NCBI RefSeq assembly: GCF_004341625.1
Contig: NZ_SLZG01000006.1
Coordinates: 248,001 to 312,000, forward strand
DNA length: 64,000 bases
Direction of reading: 5' to 3'
Source: Rhizobium sp. BK376
GTDB lineage: Bacteria > Pseudomonadota > Alphaproteobacteria > Rhizobiales > Rhizobiaceae
Shown here piece by piece: positions 1-9,836 of the stretch. The position numbers and the translations under genes were made by a program. A model generated the notes under the pieces. The model searched no databases and was not told the DNA's origin. It was given only the letters and a program-made list of their open reading frames with translations. Each line of letters opens with the position of its first letter. Position 1 is the first letter of the stretch.

Positions 1-19
1 ACCGCGGGGAGGATTTTAA

Positions 20-901
20 TTGACGAAGAAATTTGGGCTCTCAGTCGCTCTTGCGACGCCATTTGATTCGACTGGCGCGATCGCAGTCGACGCGATGATC
101 GAACAGGCAAAGCGTAGCCTCTCGGCAGGCTGCGCCAGCGTAACGCTTTTCGGAACGACCGGTGAAGGTTCTTCTATCGGAACGCATGAGCGTGAGCTTG
201 TCCTGTCGGCATTTCTAGATGCCGGAATCGCGGCCAACCAGATCGTAGTCGGCGTTCTGGTCGATGCTGCAGAGGATGCGGCCGCGCAGGCGGGATATGC
301 GCTTGCCAAGGGTGTTCGTAATATCCTGCTTGCGCCCCCTTCCTATTTCAAGAATGTCAGCGACAACGGCCTTTTCGATTGGTTCGGCGCGGTATTTTCG
401 AAGCTCGGCGACACCGCCCGCGATGTCATCGTCTACAACATTCCGTCGGTGACGATGGTGGCGCTCTCGGTCCCGCTGATCGGCCGGCTTCGCAAGGCTT
501 TTCCGGCTGTGGTCGGCGTCAAGGATTCCTCGGGCGACTGGCCGTACACCGAATCTCTGCTGAAAGCGCATGGGGATCTGATCATCCTGATCGGTGACGA
601 GCGGCATCTGGCCAAGGGCGTGCAGCTCGGGGGCCAGGGCGCGATCTCGGGCATGGCAAATTTCCTGCCGCGCGAAGTCAAGGCCATGGCCGAGCACGGA
701 TATGAGGATAGCCGCATTGCGGACTTCGTGGTCGAACTCCTGAAGCATCCGGTCACACCGGCGGTAAAAGTCATGGTGGCAAGATCGACCGGCGATCAGA
801 TGTGGCTTGCGGTTCGTCCTCCGCTCGTTTCAATATCCGGCGAAGGGCAAAAGCAGCTGGCCGACGCTTTCGAGTCGCTATTCCGGTCGAAGGCGGCGTG
901 A
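20..901 (+). CDS. Dihydrodipicolinate synthase (DapA)-family lyase/aldolase
   Basis: A 293-residue TIM-barrel protein of the DapA/NAL superfamily, which makes or breaks C-C bonds through a lysine Schiff base with a 2-keto acid. The substrate-binding GTTGEG loop is at residues 45-50, the catalytic tyrosine in VYNIPS is Y139, and the Schiff-base lysine in GVKDSSG is K168. Length matches the family. The start is a TTG six bases after a strong GGGGAGGA ribosome site. It opens a sugar-importer operon with a PfkB kinase, so a catabolic keto-deoxy-sugar-acid aldolase or dehydratase is likelier than lysine biosynthesis. That role is inferred; the substrate cannot be read from sequence. Confidence 0.85.
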   Translation: MTKKFGLSVALATPFDSTGAIAVDAMIEQAKRSLSAGCASVTLFGTTGEGSSIGTHERELVLSAFLDAGIAANQIVVGVLVDAAEDAAAQAGYALAKGVRNILLAPPSYFKNVSDNGLFDWFGAVFSKLGDTARDVIVYNIPSVTMVALSVPLIGRLRKAFPAVVGVKDSSGDWPYTESLLKAHGDLIILIGDERHLAKGVQLGGQGAISGMANFLPREVKAMAEHGYEDSRIADFVVELLKHPVTPAVKVMVARSTGDQMWLAVRPPLVSISGEGQKQLADAFESLFRSKAA

Positions 902-928
902 GATTTGGCTGTGCGCGAAGGAGACGCA

Positions 929-1588
929 ATGGAGGAAACCGGGGAACAGACGACGCTGAGGGAGAAGGCTTACGAGAGCTTTACCCGCCACCTGCTGGCG
1001 CGCGATGTCCGTCCCGGTCAATTCATTTCACAGCGCCGCCTTGTCGAATTGACGGGGCTGACGCTCGGCGCGATCCGTGAGCTCATCCCCCGCCTTGAGG
1101 CTGAGGGGCTGATCAAAACGGTCCCGCAACGCGGGCTTCAAATCGCGCATATCGATCTCAACCTCATTCGTGAGGCCTTCCAGTTCCGCGTCGTCCTGGA
1201 AAAGGAAGCGGTCGCCGTTTTCACCCGGAAGGCGTCCGACGACGACATCGCGCGGCTCATGAAGCAGCATCGCGATATTGTCGACGCCATCGACAATGGA
1301 GACGGCTCCCACGAGCTTGAACTCCACGCACAGTCGGTCGATTGGGGCATGCATGACGCCTTTATCGATGCGCTCGGCAATACGATCATTTCGAATGCCT
1401 ATCGCGTCAATTCGATCAAGATGCGCCTGATCAGCCAGGAACGCTTTCGTATCGACGGACGCGTCGGGCCGGTCATGGGAGAACATTTGAAGGTTCTGCA
1501 GGCGATCGAACGGCGATCTGCGGAGGACGCCGTCAACAATCTGGTGGCCCATATCCATCACGCAAGGGATCGGGCGCTAGCGATATAG
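929..1588 (+). CDS. GntR-family transcriptional regulator, FCD subfamily
   Basis: A 219-residue regulator with an N-terminal winged helix (about residues 10-75) and an all-helical FCD ligand domain. The FCD metal-type histidines lie in WGMHDAF, GEHLKV and HIHHAR. ATG 929 is chosen because GAAGGAG stands 5 bases before it; a TTG at 905 in the same frame has no such site. It sits 27 bases after the lyase gene and ahead of the importer, so it is the likely local regulator, sensing a sugar acid or related carboxylate as FCD proteins commonly do. The ligand is unknown. Confidence 0.88.
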   Translation: MEETGEQTTLREKAYESFTRHLLARDVRPGQFISQRRLVELTGLTLGAIRELIPRLEAEGLIKTVPQRGLQIAHIDLNLIREAFQFRVVLEKEAVAVFTRKASDDDIARLMKQHRDIVDAIDNGDGSHELELHAQSVDWGMHDAFIDALGNTIISNAYRVNSIKMRLISQERFRIDGRVGPVMGEHLKVLQAIERRSAEDAVNNLVAHIHHARDRALAI

Positions 1589-1597
1589 AAGACAACA

Positions 1598-1622
1598 GCT
1601 CGGAGTAAGGAGAATTCCGAGC
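1598..1622 (+). promoter_or_regulatory. Intercistronic hairpin before the binding-protein gene
   Basis: Inverted repeat GCTCGGA / TCCGAGC (7 bp, 11-base loop) in the 53-base gap between the GntR gene and the binding-protein gene. There is no T run, so a processing or mRNA-stabilising element that favours the binding-protein transcript is more likely than a terminator. Confidence 0.4.
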
Positions 1623-1641
1623 GCCAAGGAGGAAAAATAAC

Positions 1642-2976
1642 ATGCCGACATCATTCATGAATCCGACACGCCGCGGCTTTCTCGCCGGCACGGCCGCCGT
1701 CGGCGCTGCAGGTCTTCTGGGCGTTCGCCCGGCATCGGCTGCGGTGGATTGGAAGCGCTTTTCCGGCACGACGCTGGAAGTGAACCTGATCAAGAGCCCG
1801 CGCAGCGAGACCATTCTCAAATATCTGAGCGAATTCGAGGCGCTGACTGGCATCAAGGTCAATGCCGAGGCAACGCCGGAGCAGCAGCAGCGCCAGAAGA
1901 CGACGATCGAGCTCAGCTCCGGAAAGCCGAGCTTCGACGTCGTTCACCTGAGCTACCACGTCCAGAAGCGTCAGTTCGAAAAGGGCGGTTGGCTTGCCGA
2001 CATCAGCGGCTTCATGAAGGATCCGTCGCTGACCGATCCGTCACTGACGGAAAGCGATTTCGCCGAAGCCGGCCTGAAATTCGCCAAGGATTCCAATGGC
2101 GTCATGCGGTCCTTCCCCTTCTCGGTGGACTACTGGATCATCTACTGGAACAAGAACCTCTTCGAGAAGAAGGGCCTGAAATATCCGGAAACCTTCGACG
2201 ATATGGTCAAGGCCGCCGAAGCCCTGACCGACAAGTCCACCAACACCTACGGCTTCGTCGCCCGCGGCCTGAAGAACGCCAACACGCCCGTGTGGACCAC
2301 CTTCATGCTCGGCTACGGCGCAACCCCGCTCGGAGCCGACGGCAAGCTGCAGACGACCTCGCAGGGCGCGCTCGACGCCGCCAATCTCTACCAGCGCCTG
2401 ATGACGAAGTCGGCGCCTCCCGGCGTTTCCGGCTTCAACTGGGCTGAATCGCAATCGGCTTTCCTGCAGGGCAAGATCGGCATGTGGCTGGATGGCGTCG
2501 GCTTTGCACCGCCGATCGAAGACCCGGAAAAGTCCCGCGTCGTCGGACAGGTCGGCTACGGCATCATGCCGAAGGGACCGAACGCGCAGGCGGCAGCCAC
2601 GACCGGCGACGGCATTGGCGTAACGGCCGCCAGCCAGAAGAAGGAAGCTGCCTATCTCTTCTGCCAGTGGGTGATTTCGCACGACATGGGCGCACGCCTG
2701 CTGCAGGCTGGCGCCGGCGTTCCGTTCCGCCAGTCCGTGCTTGAGGATCAGGCCGTCCGCAAGGGCGTCAAGATGCCGAGCGCTTGGGTGGATGCCGTTG
2801 TCGGCTCCGGCAAGGTCTCGCAGCTCGCCCTGCCCGTCATCATCCCGGTCACCGAGTTCCGCGACATCTACGGCGTGGCGCTAACCAACATGATCGGCGG
2901 CAGCGATCCCGCAAGCGAACTCAAGACCGCCACGGCGCAATTCGAGCCCGTTCTTGCACGAAGCGAGCAGGGTTGA
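1642..2976 (+). CDS. Extracellular solute-binding protein family 1 (sugar ABC importer)
   Basis: A 444-residue periplasmic binding protein of the CUT1 (maltose/glycerol-3-phosphate type) class. The N-terminus carries a TRRGF motif followed by a hydrophobic stretch ending near PASAA (residues 9-33), which fits Tat-type export. A strong AAGGAGGA site precedes ATG 1642. It captures substrate for the two permeases and ATPase that follow. The stop codon overlaps the next ATG (TGATG). Family and role are clear; the sugar is not. Confidence 0.9.
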   Translation: MPTSFMNPTRRGFLAGTAAVGAAGLLGVRPASAAVDWKRFSGTTLEVNLIKSPRSETILKYLSEFEALTGIKVNAEATPEQQQRQKTTIELSSGKPSFDVVHLSYHVQKRQFEKGGWLADISGFMKDPSLTDPSLTESDFAEAGLKFAKDSNGVMRSFPFSVDYWIIYWNKNLFEKKGLKYPETFDDMVKAAEALTDKSTNTYGFVARGLKNANTPVWTTFMLGYGATPLGADGKLQTTSQGALDAANLYQRLMTKSAPPGVSGFNWAESQSAFLQGKIGMWLDGVGFAPPIEDPEKSRVVGQVGYGIMPKGPNAQAAATTGDGIGVTAASQKKEAAYLFCQWVISHDMGARLLQAGAGVPFRQSVLEDQAVRKGVKMPSAWVDAVVGSGKVSQLALPVIIPVTEFRDIYGVALTNMIGGSDPASELKTATAQFEPVLARSEQG

Positions 2977-3914
2977 TGGCCTCCGTGAGCATCGAAAATA
3001 CGGCAGCCGAGAAGGCGACGGGCAACAGGAGCAAGCCGAACAGGCTTGCTCCGAACTACTGGCCGTTCGTCATCCCGGCACTGATCGTCATTGCCGCCGT
3101 CATCGTCTTTCCCTGGGCGTTCACGCTCTGGATGAGCGTCAACCGCTGGACGCTCGGTCAATCGCAAAGCTTTGTCGGCTTTGACAATTACCTTCGTCTG
3201 GCGACGGATACCCGTTTCTGGGAAGCGCTTTGGCACACGGTGACCTACACCTTCCTGTCGGTGGTGGCGCCGCTCTTCTTCGGCACATTGGCAGCCCTGA
3301 TTTTCGATGCGAACTTTCCGCTGCGGGGTTTTCTTCGCGGCGTCTTCGTCATGCCGATGATGGCAACGCCTGTTGCGGTCGCGCTGGTCTGGACCATGAT
3401 GTTCCACCCGCAGCTCGGCGTGCTCAACTATCTTCTGTCGCTAGTCGGTATCGGTCCTCAAGAGTGGATCTACAACCAGTTCAGCGTCATTCCCTCGCTG
3501 GTGCTGGTCGAGACGTGGCAGTGGACGCCGCTGATCATGCTGATCGTTCTCGGCGGGCTCGCCTCCGTACCGCGGGAACCCTATGAAAGTGCCGAGATCG
3601 ACGGCGCCAACGCCTGGCAGAAATTTCGCTATCTGACCTTGCCGATGATCGCCCCCTTCCTGATGATTGCCGTCATCATCCGCAGCATCGATGCCATCAA
3701 GAGCTTCGACATCATCTACGCCATGACCCAGGGTGGGCCGGGAACGGCCTCGGAAACGATCAACATCTATCTCTATAACACCGCCTTCTCCTATTACGAC
3801 ATCGGCTACGGCTCGGCCATGGCGGTGGTGTTCTTCATCGTCGTCGTCGCGCTGTCCTTCGTGCTTCTCATGGTGCGGCAACGCACCCGATGGACGGATG
3901 TGGAGGGGAAATGA
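2976..3914 (+). CDS. Sugar ABC transporter permease (MalF/UgpA type)
   Basis: A 312-residue inner-membrane permease with about six transmembrane helices. The EAA loop (ESAEIDGANAWQKFRYLTLP region, about residues 205-225) docks the ATPase. ATG 2976 is chosen because it overlaps the preceding stop; the longer open frame reading from 2784 lies inside the upstream gene. It is the first of two paired permeases of the importer. Confidence 0.9.
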   Translation: MASVSIENTAAEKATGNRSKPNRLAPNYWPFVIPALIVIAAVIVFPWAFTLWMSVNRWTLGQSQSFVGFDNYLRLATDTRFWEALWHTVTYTFLSVVAPLFFGTLAALIFDANFPLRGFLRGVFVMPMMATPVAVALVWTMMFHPQLGVLNYLLSLVGIGPQEWIYNQFSVIPSLVLVETWQWTPLIMLIVLGGLASVPREPYESAEIDGANAWQKFRYLTLPMIAPFLMIAVIIRSIDAIKSFDIIYAMTQGGPGTASETINIYLYNTAFSYYDIGYGSAMAVVFFIVVVALSFVLLMVRQRTRWTDVEGK

Positions 3915-4738
3915 TCATGAAACAGAAGACACTCAATCGCATCGGCCTGTTCTTCGTGGCACTGGTCATGGTTTCGCCGGTCATCCTCTTCTTCCTCTGG
4001 ATGATCTCGCTGTCGCTGAAATATGAGATCGACAATGGCGCCTATCCGCCGATCTTCATTCCGGATCGCTTCGCCTGGACGAACTATGTGAAGGTGTTCG
4101 AGGAGAACAATTTCTTCCTCTATTTCTGGAATTCCATTCTTGTCACGGGTGCCGCTACCCTGCTTGCTCTCGTCATCGGCGTGCCTGCCGGCTATGGCAT
4201 TGCGCGGCTGAAGGCTGAGCGATCGGCTATCGTCATCATGATCGCGCGCATGACGCCCGGCCTTTCTTTCCTCATCCCGCTGTTCCTGCTGTTCCAATGG
4301 CTGAACCTGCTCGGCACGCTCTGGCCGCAGATCATCATCCATCTCGTGGTGACGGTTCCGATCGTCGTCTGGATCATGATCGGCTATTTCGAGACGACGC
4401 CGATGGAATTGGAGGAAGCCGCCAGCATTGACGGCGCCACACCCTGGCAAGTGTTTCGTCTCGTCGCCCTGCCGATCGCAAGGCCCGGCATCGTCGTCGC
4501 CTTCATTCTCTCGGTGATCTTCTCCTGGAACAACTTCGTCTTCGGCATCGTGCTCGCCAGCCGTGAGACCAGAACCCTGCCGGTCGCGGTCTACAACATG
4601 CTCTCCTTCGAGCAGGTGAGCTGGGGGCCGCTTGCGGCCGCAGCGTTGATCGTGACGCTGCCTGTTCTTGTGCTGACGATGTTCGCACAGAAGCAGATCG
4701 TTGCCGGACTGACCGCAGGCGCCGTCAAGGGCGGATGA
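3911..4738 (+). CDS. Sugar ABC transporter permease (MalG/UgpE type)
   Basis: A 275-residue permease with about six transmembrane segments and the EAA loop (LEEAASIDGATPWQVF, about residues 168-183). ATG 3911 forms an ATGA overlap with the previous stop and follows GGAGGGG; a second in-frame ATG lies two codons on. It forms the heterodimeric membrane channel with the preceding permease. Confidence 0.9.
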   Translation: MIMKQKTLNRIGLFFVALVMVSPVILFFLWMISLSLKYEIDNGAYPPIFIPDRFAWTNYVKVFEENNFFLYFWNSILVTGAATLLALVIGVPAGYGIARLKAERSAIVIMIARMTPGLSFLIPLFLLFQWLNLLGTLWPQIIIHLVVTVPIVVWIMIGYFETTPMELEEAASIDGATPWQVFRLVALPIARPGIVVAFILSVIFSWNNFVFGIVLASRETRTLPVAVYNMLSFEQVSWGPLAAAALIVTLPVLVLTMFAQKQIVAGLTAGAVKGG

Positions 4739-4775
4739 CCGCCTTCTCTTTCAAGATTTCAGACAGGAAGCAACA

Positions 4776-5830
<1,055 letters not shown>

Positions 5831-5834
<4 letters not shown>

Positions 5835-6802
5835 ACTCCGGCGCTGGTTTCGACTTGAAGGTGCCTCCACGTCACGTCCTCTGCGTAGGCGCCGCCGTCC
5901 TCGATACGCTGTTTCGTGTGCGCTCGATGCCTTCAGGCCAGGGCAAGGTTTTGCCCTACGACATGTTGCAGGTCGCCGAGGGCATGGCATCGAGCGCTGC
6001 CTATGCAGTTGCCCGTCTCGGCGGCAGGGCCAGCCTATGGGGCGCCGTCGGCGACGACGAAACCGGTGCACGAATTATCGCCGAACTCAGCCGCGATGGG
6101 ATCGACACGACAGGCGTGGTGAAGGTCGAGGGCGCCAGATCGGCGGTTTCGACCATTCTGATCGACGATCTCGGCGAGCGACTGATCGTGCCGTTCTACG
6201 ATCCGCTCCTGCATCAGACGACAAGGGCGATCGGCGCAGAAGACGTCGCGGCGTTCGACGCCGTGCTGGTCGATGTCCGCTGGCCGAAGCTTGCACTGGC
6301 AACGCTGGTTGCTGCGAGAGAGGCTGGAAAGCCTGCCATTCTCGATGGCGACGTCGCAGCCGATGGCGTCATCGAAATGCTGGCCCCGGCGGCGACCCAT
6401 ATCGTGTTTTCACAGCCGGCTGCCGAACGTCTGGCCGGAACCACCGATCTCATAGCAACCGTTTCCCGCCTGAAGCAGAAATTTGAACAGGCCTTCGTCT
6501 GCGTCACTGCCGGAGAACAGGGCTGCTACTGGCTCGATGAAATCGACCGGTCCGTGAAATCCATGCCGGCGATCAAAATCGAGGCTGTCGATACGCTCGC
6601 AGCAGGCGATATCTTCCACGGCGCCTTTGCGCTGGCCATAGCGGAGGGACAGCCGACAGCGGATGCGATCCGTTTCTCCTCGGTTGCAGCCGCGCTGAAA
6701 TGCCAGAGCTTTGGCGGAAGGATGGGCGCGCCGACCGCCGCGGAAGTCCAGGGCGCGCTCCGTCTCAACGCCGAGGTACTGGTCAACCGGACCGCAGGCT
6801 AA
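5831..6802 (+). CDS. PfkB-family carbohydrate kinase
   Basis: A 323-residue ribokinase-fold kinase. The catalytic motif reads DTLAAGDIFHG (D254 to G264) with base D260; the more usual form is DTxGAGD, so the anion-hole glycine is A258. TTG 5831 overlaps the ATPase stop. As the last gene of the importer operon it probably phosphorylates the imported sugar or keto acid before or after the DapA-family lyase step. Ketohexokinase, sulfofructose-kinase-like or keto-deoxygluconate-kinase-like roles are all possible; sequence alone does not choose. Confidence 0.85.
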
Positions 6803-6811
6803 TCTGGCGGC

Positions 6812-7186
6812 CTAACCAGACCAACCGTCTGAGCGCCATTGCTCGGCCCGCTCATCGATGTCGATGCTTCCCTTCTCGCTCAGAATCCTGATCGCGGCGT
6901 CATGCAGGGGCTGAGTGGCAGCCTGCACCGTCAGAAGGAAGCCTCCGCGCCGAAGTCCTTCGGCATAGAGATTGCGTTGCTCCCTTGTGAAGAAGAAGTT
7001 CGCGATCGCGTCCATGAAGCCGACATGATCGATGGGCTCTTCTTCCTGCCGCTGGCCCGGCGTCAGGATCACGGCATCCTTTGGAATTCCCGCAGCGATC
7101 AATTCGTCGACGGCCTGCTCCGCATCGCCTTCGCTGTCAAACATCGCGCTGATCGTTTGACCTACATCGCCAAATGTTCCGACCAT
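6812..7186 (-). CDS. General stress protein 17M-like small protein
   Basis: A 124-residue soluble acidic protein with a GTFGDVGQ start and a pattern of alternating strands and helices (DSEGDAEQAVDELIAAGIP) like the general stress protein 17M domain. The start at 7186 is preferred over 7201 because GGAGG lies 8 bases before it. The gene is convergent with the kinase gene and ends 10 bases from it. An EcfG-like promoter upstream fits a general-stress role. Biochemical function is unknown. Confidence 0.7.
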   Translation of the reverse strand: MVGTFGDVGQTISAMFDSEGDAEQAVDELIAAGIPKDAVILTPGQRQEEEPIDHVGFMDAIANFFFTREQRNLYAEGLRRGGFLLTVQAATQPLHDAAIRILSEKGSIDIDERAEQWRSDGWSG

Positions 7187-7203
7187 CTCTTGGTCCTCCA
7201 TAC

Positions 7204-7221
7204 TTGTTCAATTTTGAACAA
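7204..7221. promoter_or_regulatory. 18-bp inverted repeat upstream of the stress-protein gene
   Basis: TTGTTCAA-TT-TTGAACAA, two perfect 8-bp arms around two bases, ending 17 bases before the start at 7186. It overlaps the proposed -10 element, a position suited to a repressor operator or a leader hairpin. Confidence 0.45.
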
Positions 7222-7244
7222 CCATCGAAGAAGCTCACAGTTCC
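7220..7244 (-). promoter_or_regulatory. EcfG-like (general stress sigma) promoter candidate
   Basis: On the minus strand GGAAC (7240-7244) is followed after 16 bases by GGTT (7220-7223). The alphaproteobacterial EcfG consensus is GGAAC-N15-17-CGTT, so one -10 base differs. The location just ahead of a general-stress-protein gene supports it. Confidence 0.4.
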
Positions 7245-7374
7245 AAGTCAGGCCTCGTCGTCGCGCTGGCGGATATCTTGGATGCGCATCTGTATCTTTC
7301 CGGCGAGTGTTGCGGACACCACTGGGATTTTCTTGAGATCACCTGCCCGACTATTCGAAATCTACTACGGCCGT

Positions 7375-8250
7375 TCAAAGCCGCTTTTCAAAGAAAGTGT
7401 CCGGATAAGGATCATCGTTGAAGCGGTCGATTTCCGTCCATCCGGTGCTGCGGTAGAGCCGCTGCGCTTCCGGCAACGCCTTGTTCGTATCGAGGCGAAG
7501 AACCTTGATCGAAAGTTTGCGGGCGATATCCTCGACCGTGTTCATGAGCCGTCGTGAAAGCCCAAGGCCCCTAGCAGACGGCGCGACCCATAGCCGCTTG
7601 ATTTCGGCAACATCGTCCCCCGTACCCTTCAAGCCGACACAGCCGATCGGCAAGCCCTCGGATATTGCGACCAGGAAGGCGCCGCGCGGGCGGATCATAT
7701 CCTCTGCCTCGGGATCGCGAGAAAGCGATACGTCGAAACCTTTTTCGAAACGGCGTCCAAGTTCCGCATAATATTCACCGAGGCAATATTTTGCAGCATC
7801 CTGCCTGGGATCCATCTCATCGATCACGATATGACTGCGCCCGAGTGCGGAGGCGACGAGATCCATGGCGCGCAAAAGTTCTTCCGGATGAGAATGGCGA
7901 GCCAGAAATGTCTCCGCCTGAGCATCTGAGAGCGCTTCGTAAGCCTCGAATTCGGAACGGCCGGTTTCGGTCAGCCTTGAAACGCGCCGGCGGGCGTCAT
8001 CGGGATTCGGCACTGTTTCGATAAGGCCTTCATCTTCGAGGCTGCGCAGCAAACGGCTCATCAGCCCCGAGTCCAGCCCGAGATGATCCCGGATTGCCGC
8101 AACATCCGACTGGCCGTGCCCAATCGCGTTAAGCACCCGCGCCGCACCCAGCGGGCGTCCGCGACCGAGAAAGGATGTGTCGAGTGCGCCAACCTCTGAG
8201 GTGACGACACGATTGAAGCGACGAACGCGTGCAATAGGATTATATGACAT
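7375..8250 (-). CDS. MarR-family HTH / GNAT acetyltransferase fusion
   Basis: A 291-residue bifunctional protein. Residues about 1-140 form a MarR winged helix (HLGLDSGLMSRLLRSLEDEG as recognition region). Residues about 150-291 form a GNAT domain with the acetyl-CoA loop RGLGLSRR. Such fusions usually control and perhaps acetylate a small-molecule target. ATG 8250 lies four bases from a perfect 16-bp palindrome, which suggests autoregulation. Confidence 0.88.
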   Translation of the reverse strand: MSYNPIARVRRFNRVVTSEVGALDTSFLGRGRPLGAARVLNAIGHGQSDVAAIRDHLGLDSGLMSRLLRSLEDEGLIETVPNPDDARRRVSRLTETGRSEFEAYEALSDAQAETFLARHSHPEELLRAMDLVASALGRSHIVIDEMDPRQDAAKYCLGEYYAELGRRFEKGFDVSLSRDPEAEDMIRPRGAFLVAISEGLPIGCVGLKGTGDDVAEIKRLWVAPSARGLGLSRRLMNTVEDIARKLSIKVLRLDTNKALPEAQRLYRSTGWTEIDRFNDDPYPDTFFEKRL

Positions 8251-8254
8251 AATA

Positions 8255-8270
8255 TCTGACTTAAGTCAGA
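8255..8270. promoter_or_regulatory. Perfect palindrome, probable MarR operator
   Basis: TCTGACTTAAGTCAGA, fully self-complementary over 16 bp, starts four bases upstream of the MarR-GNAT start codon. It is positioned to block transcription of the gene itself and could also act on the divergent glycosylase gene about 100 bases away. Confidence 0.65.
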
Positions 8271-8366
8271 CAAATTGTCGTGTCAAGATATCTCGGCTTG
8301 CCGGGAGACTCTCGTAGAAAGTATCAAACGCTGTTTCTGTGCAAATGAACAAGGTAAATACCGCTC

Positions 8367-8921
8367 GTGGATATCGACCCGCTAACCGACACCGAAAAGC
8401 AGACGCACGAACTTGCGGAGATTCTTGCGCCTCATCTTTCGGTGGTTTTCTGCGGATTGAATCCGGCCCTTACTGCGGCTCTGGACGGCCACAACTTCTC
8501 CAACCCAAACAATCGCTTTTGGCGCGTGTTGCATCTGGCCGGATTTACGCCCCGCCTGTTGCGCGCAGAGGAAGAATGGGAACTCCTGAAATATGGCTGT
8601 GGCATCACAGCTGCGGTCTCTCGTCCGACGAAGAGTGCCGGCGAGCTTAACAAGCGCGATTACCTGAACGCAGCGCCTGCACTCGAAGAGAAGATCAGAA
8701 AATACATGCCGACGAATTTCGCCTTTCTGGGGAAAGCGGCATATGCGGCTATCAGCCGCCGGACGCATATCGAGTGGGGCAGGCAACCGGAAGATTTCGG
8801 CGGCGCTTCAATCTGGGTGGTTCCGAATCCGAGCGGGCTCAACAGGGCCTTCACCCTCGCCAGCCTGACCGAATACTATCGCGAGCTGAAACTCGCGATC
8901 CACCCATTGGATACCCCCTAA
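8367..8921 (+). CDS. mug: Mug-type G:T/U mismatch-specific DNA glycosylase
   Basis: A 184-residue member of uracil-DNA glycosylase family 2. The active-site motif is GLNPAL (about residues 30-35) and the intercalation motif is NPSGLNR (about 153-159), close to NPSGLSR in the E. coli enzyme. It would excise U, T or ethenocytosine opposite G in base excision repair. The start is a GTG at 8367 with no strong ribosome site visible. It is divergent from the MarR-GNAT gene and convergent with the LuxR gene. Confidence 0.85.
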   Translation: MDIDPLTDTEKQTHELAEILAPHLSVVFCGLNPALTAALDGHNFSNPNNRFWRVLHLAGFTPRLLRAEEEWELLKYGCGITAAVSRPTKSAGELNKRDYLNAAPALEEKIRKYMPTNFAFLGKAAYAAISRRTHIEWGRQPEDFGGASIWVVPNPSGLNRAFTLASLTEYYRELKLAIHPLDTP

Positions 8922-8978
8922 TCTTCGAGTGGAGGTCTGCCCGCCGGAGCTCCAACAACGGATTAAACAGATCGCTTT

Positions 8979-9758
8979 TTAGTTGGGCGAAGCATCATGT
9001 CCGCCCGGCGCTTTGTGACCCAGGCGGGCGACCACTTCGGTGCGGTTTTGCACCTGCAGTTTGCGCATGATGTGCTGCAGATGCATCTTCACAGTGTGCC
9101 CCGACAAATTGAGTTTGCCTGCAATCACCTTATTTGAGCAACCGGACTGCAATTCCGCCAAAACATCCGCTTCCCGAGGCGTAAAATCCGCGAACGCCAA
9201 GTAATGTGTTCGATCATCCAAGCTTTTCTCAGGTTCACTTCGCGGCTGAGCATGTTCGCTTGAGCCGTTCGTAACAGCGCCCAATAGCTGCGGACAGAAT
9301 GTTCCTCCCGCAAGAACGAGGCGAAGGCCGGCAAGGGCAATATCGATGGGAAGAGAGGGCGAGAATAAACCCCGAATGCCCATCTTCAGCGCCTGACGTG
9401 CGATGATCACATCATCCGTTCCTGAGAGCAACGTGATAGGTGCCTCAGGAAAACGTGCACTAATAGCCGCAAGATCATCGCGCAGACTAGTGCTCTCTAC
9501 ACTTCTACCGGCCAGATCCAATGCAATTAAACGCACCTCGCATCCGAGAGCTCTATCGAGACTCTCAGTCGAGATCATATCGATAAAATTCCAGCCGGCG
9601 AGTTCGCGCTCTAGGAGCTTCACGACGGTAGTGCGCGCCAGTGTAGAATGCTCGATAACGATCACAGTTGGTGCATTGCGCCCTATCCGGCGCTTCGTTC
9701 CAGAACTGATGGACACTTGCGTGCTCCCCAGAGTATTTGCAACCCAACGGCTATACAT
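8979..9758 (-). CDS. LuxR/FixJ-type regulator with atypical receiver domain
   Basis: A 259-residue protein with an N-terminal receiver-like domain (about 30-150) and a C-terminal LuxR HTH (about 190-250, FTPREADVLAEL to LQVQNRTEVV). The presumed phospho-acceptor is D81 in IALDLAG. The usual acidic pair near strand 1 is reduced to one glutamate (VIVIEHS, E36), and the conserved lysine after strand 5 is absent (GLFSPS). It may be phosphorylation-independent. No sensor kinase is adjacent. It lies next to the glycine-rich protein and type I secretion block, which it could regulate; that link is inferred from position only. Confidence 0.8.
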   Translation of the reverse strand: MYSRWVANTLGSTQVSISSGTKRRIGRNAPTVIVIEHSTLARTTVVKLLERELAGWNFIDMISTESLDRALGCEVRLIALDLAGRSVESTSLRDDLAAISARFPEAPITLLSGTDDVIIARQALKMGIRGLFSPSLPIDIALAGLRLVLAGGTFCPQLLGAVTNGSSEHAQPRSEPEKSLDDRTHYLAFADFTPREADVLAELQSGCSNKVIAGKLNLSGHTVKMHLQHIMRKLQVQNRTEVVARLGHKAPGGHDASPN

Positions 9759-9806
9759 ACTATTCCTGTTCTCGCTTCATGTCATGATAAAAAATGAGTG
9801 TATTCT

Positions 9807-9820
9807 CAATATCAATATTG
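9807..9820. promoter_or_regulatory. Inverted repeat upstream of the LuxR-type gene
   Basis: CAATAT-CA-ATATTG, perfect 6-bp arms, 49 bases upstream of the start codon. It is AT-rich and could be a regulator site or part of a promoter. Confidence 0.3.
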
Positions 9821-9836
9821 GGAGATCATGCGATAA

